Positions 58,815-64,000 of a stretch of 64,000 nt of DNA are shown here, piece after piece; the first letter of the stretch is position 1, and each line of letters opens with the position of its first letter. The DNA comes from Streptomyces rimosus subsp. rimosus (lineage in GTDB: Bacteria; Actinomycetota; Actinomycetes; Streptomycetales; Streptomycetaceae). The stretch spans positions 124,001 through 188,000 of the forward strand of contig NZ_JOCQ01000001.1 of assembly GCF_000720725.1 (NCBI RefSeq). Reading direction: 5' to 3'. The translations under genes and the position numbers were made by a program. The notes below the pieces were generated by a model. It had not been told where the DNA came from. It was given only the letters and a program-made list of their open reading frames with translations, and made no database searches.

Positions 58815-60646
58815 CGCGGGTCCTCCATGGCGGGCGGGGTGGTGTCGGACGTGCCGGGGCCCTCGTGCAGGCTCAGCAAGGCCTGTTCGACGTGGGCCGC
58901 CTGCGCGGCGACCGTGGGAGCGGCGAAGAAGTCGGCGAGCGACATCTCCACCCCCAGGTCCTCGCGCAGGTCCTCCACGACGCACAGCGCGAGCAGCGAG
59001 TGCCCGCCGAGCGCGATGAAGTCCGCTCCGGGATCGTCCACGGGAAGGCCGAGGGCCTGGCTCCAGAGGTCGGCGACGACCTGCTGGAGAGGGGAGAGCG
59101 GGCCGGAAGAGGCCGGGGAGCCCCCGGCCTCGGGCCCCCCGGGGGCATCCCCGTCCACCGGCCGCGCGGCCAGCGCCCGCCGGTCCACCTTCCCCACACC
59201 CGTCATCGGCAGCGCGTCCACGAACCCCCACCCGTTGGGTACGAGGTGCGCGGGCAGCCGCTCCTCCAGGTGCGCGCGGAGTGCGGCGGACCCGGGCGCC
59301 GCGCCGTCCCGCGGCGCGACGAAGGCCACCAGCCGCGCGTCGTCCGGCGTCGGCCGCTGCACGACCACGGCCGCGTCGGCGACCCCGGCGTGCTCGCGCA
59401 GCGCGTGCTCGATCTCGCCCGGCTCGATACGGAAGCCGCGCACCTTGATCTGGTCGTCGGTCCGGCCGTGGAAGTCCAGCGTGCCGTCGGGGCGCTCCGA
59501 GACCACGTCGCCGGTGTGGTAGAGCCGCCCGGCCGTCGGGTGGTCGACGAAGCGTTCCGCCGTACGGTCCGGCTGCCCGACGTAACCGAGCGCCAGCCGC
59601 GGCCCGCCGATCCACAGCTCGCCGCGGACGCCCGCCGCCACCGGGTCGCCGTGCTCGTCCATGACGTACGCGGTGGCCCTGGCGACCGGCCGGCCGATGG
59701 GCGGCGGGCCGTCGCAGTCGGCGTCCGTGACGCGGTGCGCGGTGGCGAAGGTGGTCGCCTCGGTGGGCCCGTAACCGTTGACCAGCTCCAGCCACGGGTG
59801 CGCCCGCAGCACGGAGCGCGCGTGCTGCGCGGACAGCGCTTCGCCGCCCACCAGTACGCCGCGCAGCACTCCGAAGAGAGGGGACCGGCGGGCGGCCAGG
59901 TGGTGGAAGAGCGCCGTGGTCAGCACGGTGACGGTCGCGCCGAGGCGCTCCGCGTCCCGGGCCAGGCCGGCCGGCGAGAGCCGGTCGGCGGTGGAGACCG
60001 CCACCGCCGCGCCGTTCGCCAGCGCGCCCCACACCTCGAAGGCCGAGGCGTCGAAGGTGACGGGGGAGTGGAACAGCACCCGGTCGCGCGGTGTGACCGT
60101 CACGTACTCGGGCCGGTGGGCCAGGCGCGCGATGCCCCGGTGGGTGACGGCGACGCCCTTGGGCTGCCCGGTCGAGCCGGAGGTGAACATCACGTACGCG
60201 ACGGCGTCCGGATCGTATGCGTCCACGGCCGGCGCGTCGTCCCCGGCCTGCTCCGTCCCGGCAGGCGGCAGCAGCGCCCGGTCCGCGGGGATGCCCGCCG
60301 CCTCCACCAGGTCCTTGTCGCCGACCGTCAGGACGGCACCGGCCGTGTCCAGCATGGTCGCGATACGCGGCGGGGGATAGTCGGGATCGAGCGGTACGTA
60401 GTGCCCGCCCGCCCACCAGACGGCGAGCTGGGTGACCACGGTGGGCACCGAGTGCGGCAGCAGGACGCCGACGGCGTCGCCGGGGCGCACGCCCCGATCT
60501 CGCAGCACCCGCGCGAAGCCGCGGGCCGCTGCCGTCAGTCCGGCGTAGGTCAGCGAGGTCTCGCCGTCGGTCACGGCGAGGGCATCCGGGGTGGTGCGGG
60601 CGTAATGGGATACGAGGCCGGTAAGACCGGATTCAGTGGTGGTCAT
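58811..60646 (-). CDS. NRPS adenylation-carrier protein (A-T)
   Basis: A 611-aa adenylation plus carrier protein. A3 is YVMFTSGSTGQPKGVAVTH, A4-A5 FDASAFEVWGAL and NGYGPTEATTF, A7 YHTGD, A8 GRTDDQIKVRGFRIEPGEIE, A10 MTGVGKVDRRAL, then carrier ADFIALGGHSLLAL. By eye the ten-residue pocket reads D-A-F-V-L-G-G-T-F-K, near codes for valine-like aliphatic residues; this is an inference. It starts one base after the preceding gene's stop and overlaps the next start by ATGA. Confidence 0.9.
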   Translation of the reverse strand: MTTTESGLTGLVSHYARTTPDALAVTDGETSLTYAGLTAAARGFARVLRDRGVRPGDAVGVLLPHSVPTVVTQLAVWWAGGHYVPLDPDYPPPRIATMLDTAGAVLTVGDKDLVEAAGIPADRALLPPAGTEQAGDDAPAVDAYDPDAVAYVMFTSGSTGQPKGVAVTHRGIARLAHRPEYVTVTPRDRVLFHSPVTFDASAFEVWGALANGAAVAVSTADRLSPAGLARDAERLGATVTVLTTALFHHLAARRSPLFGVLRGVLVGGEALSAQHARSVLRAHPWLELVNGYGPTEATTFATAHRVTDADCDGPPPIGRPVARATAYVMDEHGDPVAAGVRGELWIGGPRLALGYVGQPDRTAERFVDHPTAGRLYHTGDVVSERPDGTLDFHGRTDDQIKVRGFRIEPGEIEHALREHAGVADAAVVVQRPTPDDARLVAFVAPRDGAAPGSAALRAHLEERLPAHLVPNGWGFVDALPMTGVGKVDRRALAARPVDGDAPGGPEAGGSPASSGPLSPLQQVVADLWSQALGLPVDDPGADFIALGGHSLLALCVVEDLREDLGVEMSLADFFAAPTVAAQAAHVEQALLSLHEGPGTSDTTPPAMEDPR

Positions 60647-60647
60647 C

Positions 60648-62537
60648 TCACACCCCCGCCAGGTCGGCGGCGCCGCGCCGGGTGTCCACCAGGGCCGCCA
60701 GCGCCCGCAGGTCGGGCTGCCGCAGCAGCTGGGGCGCCCGCAGGCGTACGCCGCAGTGCTCCTCGATGGCGGTGAGCAGCCGGGCGGTGGACAGCGAATT
60801 GCCGCCCGCTGCCGCGAAGTTGTCGTCCGTGCCCAGTGCCGGGTTGCCGAGCAGGTCGCGGCACAGGCGGAGCACCAGTTCCTCGGTGGGTGTCCGAGGC
60901 GCGGCACCGTCCGGGGCCTCGGCGGTCTCCGCCTCCTCGGCCGCCAGGAGGGCAGCCCGGTCGACCTTTCCGTTGGCGTCCAGCGGGAAGCTGCCGAGGA
61001 ACCGTACGACGGCCGGGACCGCCTGCTCGGGCAGCCAGCCGCGCGCCTCGCGTATCAGCTCGTCCGCGGTCGGCACCGGCTGTCCGGGCACGGGCAGGAC
61101 GAAGGCGACGAGCTGGTTGACGCCGCCCGCGGCCGACCGGACCGCGACCGCGGCCCGCCGTACGCCCGGGTGGTGCTCGAACGCGGCCTCCACCTCGGCG
61201 AGTTCGATACGGACACCGCTCACCTTGACCTGGTCGTCCAGCCGCCCGAGGAAGTCCAGCACCCCGTCGGGCCGCATCCGTACCCGGTCGCCGGTGCGGT
61301 AGACGCGCTCGGTCCCGTCCACGCCGTCCGGCGCGGGCACGAAGCGGGCCGCCGTCAAGCCGGCGTCCAGATAGCCCAGCGACAGCACGCTGCCGCCGAT
61401 GCGCAGCTCGCCGGCCTCACCGCGCGGGACCACGTGGCCCGCCTCGTCGGTGACGCAGACCACCGCGCCGTCGACCGGCGTGCCGATCGGCGGGGGCGCG
61501 GTGTCGCAGTCGTCGGCCTCGACGTGGTGCGTCGTGGTGACGACGGTGGCCTCGGCGGGGCCGTACGCGTTGTGCACCCGGGCCGTGACCTGCGGCGCGG
61601 GTCGGCGCCGCAACTTGTCGCCGCCCACCAGCAGGTGCCGCAGGTCGGGGAGTTCGGGCCAGGGCCGTTCGAGGACGGTCTCGGCGAGCGGCGTGGGCAG
61701 TACGGCTACGGACACCTTCGCGCGCCGCCACCAGCCGGTGAGCGCGTCCGGGTCCCAGCGCACCTCCTCGGGCGGCACACTCAGCGCGCCGCCCGAGGTG
61801 AGCGCCCCCCACAGCTCCTTGATGTGCGGGTCGAAGGAGACACCGATCAGCAGACTGTGCCGGTCCTCGGGCCCGGCGCCGGTGTACGCGTGGTACCAGT
61901 CCAGCAGCGCGCCGAGCGACGCGGCGCCCACCGCCACGGCCTTGGGGGTGCCGGTCGAACCGGAGGTCAGGACGGCGTAGAAGGTGCCCGGCGGCGCGGC
62001 CTGCCCGGCGCCGTCGGCGGGCGTGGCGCGGAACGCCGCCACCACGCTCCCGGCCGCGTTGGCGCCCTCGGCGGGCAGCGGCAGGGAGAGCGTGTCGCCC
62101 GTACGGTACGCCGCGGGCAGCAGCGCCGGATCGCCGACCAGGCAGGGCACGCCCAGCCGTTCGGTCACCGCGGCCAGCCGCCGCTCGCCGGGACGCGGCC
62201 CCAGCGGCAGGTAGACGGCGCCCAGCCGGGCCAGCCCGACCGCCACCGCGACCAGCGCGGCGGAGCGGTCCAGGCACACGCCGACCAGGTCACCGGAGGA
62301 GACCCGGCCGCGCAGCGAGTCGGCCACGACGCTCGCCAGGGCGTCCACCTCGGCGTAGCTCCACGACAGTTCACCGTCCTCGACGGCGGGCGCGTCGGGG
62401 GTGCTGCGCACCCAGTGCTCGTACCGGGCCAGGATGTCCGAGCGGTCCGGCCCCTCGGCCGCGGCGGTGCCGTACGCGATGCTGGGCCGGCCGTCCTGCG
62501 GGCTGCTGCCGGGACGCTCGTGCGCTGAAGTACTCAT
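60648..62537 (-). CDS. NRPS adenylation-carrier protein (A-T)
   Basis: A 629-aa adenylation plus carrier protein. A3 is YAVLTSGSTGTPKAVAVG, A4-A5 SFDPHIKELWGAL and NAYGPAEATVV (Ala for the usual Thr in GPTE), A8 GRLDDQVKVSGVRIELAEVE, A10 LDANGKVDRAAL, carrier DNFAAAGGNSLSTARLL (GGNSL for GGHSL). The pocket read by eye is D-P-K-V-L-G-A-V-V-K, unlike any code I know, so its substrate may be unusual. AGAGGAA precedes the ATG at 62537. The acyl-CoA dehydrogenase gene lies 90 bp upstream on the same strand. Confidence 0.9.
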   Translation of the reverse strand: MSTSAHERPGSSPQDGRPSIAYGTAAAEGPDRSDILARYEHWVRSTPDAPAVEDGELSWSYAEVDALASVVADSLRGRVSSGDLVGVCLDRSAALVAVAVGLARLGAVYLPLGPRPGERRLAAVTERLGVPCLVGDPALLPAAYRTGDTLSLPLPAEGANAAGSVVAAFRATPADGAGQAAPPGTFYAVLTSGSTGTPKAVAVGAASLGALLDWYHAYTGAGPEDRHSLLIGVSFDPHIKELWGALTSGGALSVPPEEVRWDPDALTGWWRRAKVSVAVLPTPLAETVLERPWPELPDLRHLLVGGDKLRRRPAPQVTARVHNAYGPAEATVVTTTHHVEADDCDTAPPPIGTPVDGAVVCVTDEAGHVVPRGEAGELRIGGSVLSLGYLDAGLTAARFVPAPDGVDGTERVYRTGDRVRMRPDGVLDFLGRLDDQVKVSGVRIELAEVEAAFEHHPGVRRAAVAVRSAAGGVNQLVAFVLPVPGQPVPTADELIREARGWLPEQAVPAVVRFLGSFPLDANGKVDRAALLAAEEAETAEAPDGAAPRTPTEELVLRLCRDLLGNPALGTDDNFAAAGGNSLSTARLLTAIEEHCGVRLRAPQLLRQPDLRALAALVDTRRGAADLAGV

Positions 62538-62627
62538 GATTCCTCTGCGGTTCGCAAGTTCACGCAATCGAATGGGGGCGGGGCCGGGGCGGCGTGCCGC
62601 GGCCCCGGGCCCCGGAGGGCGGTCGGC

Positions 62628-63788
62628 TCAGCCGAGACCCATGGACCGGGCGACGATCACCTTCTGGATCTCCGAGGTGCCCTCGATGATCGTCATCGAC
62701 CGGACGTAGCGGTACAGGTACTCCAGCGGATGCCCGCGCACCCACCCCGTGGCGCCGTGCACCTGAAGGGACCGGTCCACCACGCGTACCGCCGTTTCCG
62801 ACGAGGTCAGCTTGGCCAGCGCGGCGTTCTCCGGCGCCTCCGTGCCGCTGTCCACCAGCCGCGCGCACGCCAGCGTCAGCAGCTTGGCCGCCTCGATCTC
62901 GGCGCGGCTGGTCACCAGGTGCTCCTGCACATGCTGGTACGCGCCGATGCGCTCACCGAAGGCGCGCCGCTCACGGGCGTACGCGATGCCCTGCTCCAGC
63001 GCGTACTCGGCGATGCCGTCACACATCGCGGCCACCACCAGCCGCCCCCGGGACAGGCTGTCCATGCCGTTGCCGAGCGCCGAACCGACGCCGTCCGCAC
63101 CGCCGATCACCGCGTCGCCCGGCACCCGGGCGTCCTCCAGCAGGAGTTCGTACAGCGGCTCGCCCGACATGCCGTCGTAGCGCTGCCCGATCCGCAGCCC
63201 CGGGTTGCCCGCCTCCACCACGAAGGCGGTCGGCTCGCCCTCCGCCGACGCGACGACCAGGGTGAAGTCCGCCCGGTCGGCGTTGCTCACAAAGGTCTTG
63301 CGGCCCTTGAGGACCCACTCGCCGGTCGCCGCGTCCCGCACGGCGGTGGTGGTCAGCTGGAACGCGTCCGACCCGGCGTGCGGCTCGGTCAGCGCCAGGC
63401 AGCGCACCGCCTCACCGCGCACCAGCGGCTTCAGATACCGCTCGATCTGCTCCTCGGTACCGTGCCGCAGCAGCGGGCTCGGACCGTCCGAACCGGCCAG
63501 GGCGTACGGCGCGAGGGGGCAGCCGCTGCGGCCCGCCGCGTGGTGCAGCAGCACCACGGCCGTGAACGGCATGCCGGAGCCGCCCAGCTCCTCGGGATAG
63601 TCGCCCGCGTAGAAGCCGAGGGCCGCGGAGCGACGGCGTACGTAGTCGCGCAGCTCGGCCGGGGGCAGGTCGGCGTCCTCCGGCAGGTCCGCAGCCAGCG
63701 GCACCAGCTCCTTGCGGATGAACGACTCGAAGGAGGTCACCAGTTCACGGTGGTCGGCCTCCAGGACCGACGAAGGTCGGGTGCTCAC
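62628..63788 (-). CDS. Acyl-CoA dehydrogenase, likely acting on a carrier-bound intermediate
   Basis: A 386-aa flavin dehydrogenase introducing an alpha-beta double bond. FAD and substrate motifs are present: CLALTEPHAGSDAFQLTTTA, KTFVSNADRADFTLVV, the QVHGATGWVRGHPLEYLYRYVRS end and the catalytic Glu in MTIIEGTSEIQK. Embedded between NRPS genes and overlapping the upstream carrier gene by ATGA, it probably oxidises an acyl or aminoacyl group on a carrier protein, as in pyrrole-forming or dehydroamino-acid pathways. Free CoA substrates remain possible. Confidence 0.88.
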   Translation of the reverse strand: MSTRPSSVLEADHRELVTSFESFIRKELVPLAADLPEDADLPPAELRDYVRRRSAALGFYAGDYPEELGGSGMPFTAVVLLHHAAGRSGCPLAPYALAGSDGPSPLLRHGTEEQIERYLKPLVRGEAVRCLALTEPHAGSDAFQLTTTAVRDAATGEWVLKGRKTFVSNADRADFTLVVASAEGEPTAFVVEAGNPGLRIGQRYDGMSGEPLYELLLEDARVPGDAVIGGADGVGSALGNGMDSLSRGRLVVAAMCDGIAEYALEQGIAYARERRAFGERIGAYQHVQEHLVTSRAEIEAAKLLTLACARLVDSGTEAPENAALAKLTSSETAVRVVDRSLQVHGATGWVRGHPLEYLYRYVRSMTIIEGTSEIQKVIVARSMGLG

Positions 63789-64000
63789 GCCGCGACCTCC
63801 GCCACCGCACGGGCCTGGTCGGCCAGCACCGGGTTCTGGAAGAACAGCCGCAGCGGCGGCCGGCCGCCGAGCCGGGGCTCCAGCCAGGCGGCGAGCTGCG
63901 CGGCCATCAGGGAGTGCCCGCCGATCTGGAAGAAGTGCGACGCCGGGGTGAAGTCGTCGTGGCCCAGCACCTCGCGCCAGCCCTCGGCGAGCAGTGCCAC
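63785..64000 (-). CDS. C-terminal carrier domain of an NRPS protein (cut by window edge)
   Basis: The last 71 residues of a larger protein that continues past the right edge. They form a peptidyl carrier domain with the phosphopantetheine serine in HFFQIGGHSLMAAQLAAWLEP. The stop overlaps the dehydrogenase start (ATGA at 63785-63788), so the two are co-translated and this carrier is a natural substrate for that enzyme. What precedes the carrier (A, C or PKS domains) is outside the window. Confidence 0.85.
   Translation of the reverse strand: MALLAEGWREVLGHDDFTPASHFFQIGGHSLMAAQLAAWLEPRLGGRPPLRLFFQNPVLADQARAVAEVAA

Noticed and set aside
58815..60416. Upstream in-frame extension of the terminal NRPS gene, making it 1525 codons
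   Set aside because: The extra part overlaps the A-T gene (58811-60646) in another frame and is Arg/Gly-rich. The ATG at 58814 with ATGA overlap is the real start.

Overview
The window is almost certainly from a Streptomyces (or very close actinomycete) chromosome. It is uniformly very GC-rich with a strong third-position GC bias, and TTA codons are rare enough to count by hand. Typical streptomycete families are present: a streptogrisin-type protease, an F420-dependent luciferase-like oxidoreductase, an XRE/DUF397/ATP-binding trio, an ECF41 sigma factor and many divergently placed TetR regulators. No rRNA, tRNA, CRISPR array or intact insertion sequence was seen.

Layout. 0-6 kb: DUF885 hydrolase, a LysR regulator with a repetitive tail, a secreted streptogrisin-C-like protease and a membrane-anchored ACT/GNAT protein. 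6-12 kb: phoD behind a PHO-box-like repeat, an ECF41 sigma factor, GntR, NIPSNAP, VOC and alpha/beta-hydrolase genes, with two decayed genes between them. 12-20 kb: ROK regulator, a TTA-containing small protein, a ProP-type transporter, a mug-purB operon and a PhyH-type dioxygenase. 20-27.5 kb: lytic transglycosylase lipoprotein, SGNH hydrolase, a two-gene CBS/DUF21 operon, GNAT, an aldo/keto reductase-TetR pair around a palindromic operator and an F420-type oxidoreductase. 27.5-34.8 kb: six 18-bp tandem repeats, a MacB-like ABC exporter, a TetR-reductase pair, a secreted lipase-like protein and a methyltransferase.

34.8-39.6 kb is the biotin locus: bioB-bioA-bioD on the minus strand, divergent from bioF. 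39.6-43.5 kb holds DUF397/XRE/ATP-binding genes, a two-zinc-ribbon protein, a DUF6328 membrane protein and an NlpC/P60 hydrolase behind a c-di-AMP (ydaO-type) riboswitch. 44-48.3 kb holds a lone clpP with a small partner gene, a GntR regulator, a small membrane protein, an orphan Phd-type antitoxin and a secreted M28 aminopeptidase. 48.6-53.4 kb is a ureABCFGD urease operon without ureE. 53.4-55.7 kb is a TetR-amidase pair around an 18-bp perfect palindrome.

From 55.8 kb to the right edge lies part of a nonribosomal peptide cluster, all on the minus strand and tightly coupled. In transcription order it is: the end of a carrier-domain protein cut by the edge, an acyl-CoA dehydrogenase, two adenylation-carrier proteins, and a last protein with condensation, a stub of an adenylation domain, carrier and NAD-binding SDR domains. 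This is the part most likely to make something new. The stub cannot activate an amino acid, so loading in trans must be assumed, and the SDR domain suggests reductive release or on-line reduction.

Five genes contain a TTA codon: the small protein at 14145, the ABC permease (second codon), the lipase at 33931, the methyltransferase at 34759 and the XRE regulator at 40731. These are candidates for bldA-dependent, developmentally timed translation. All functions are read by eye from the sequence; no database search was run.
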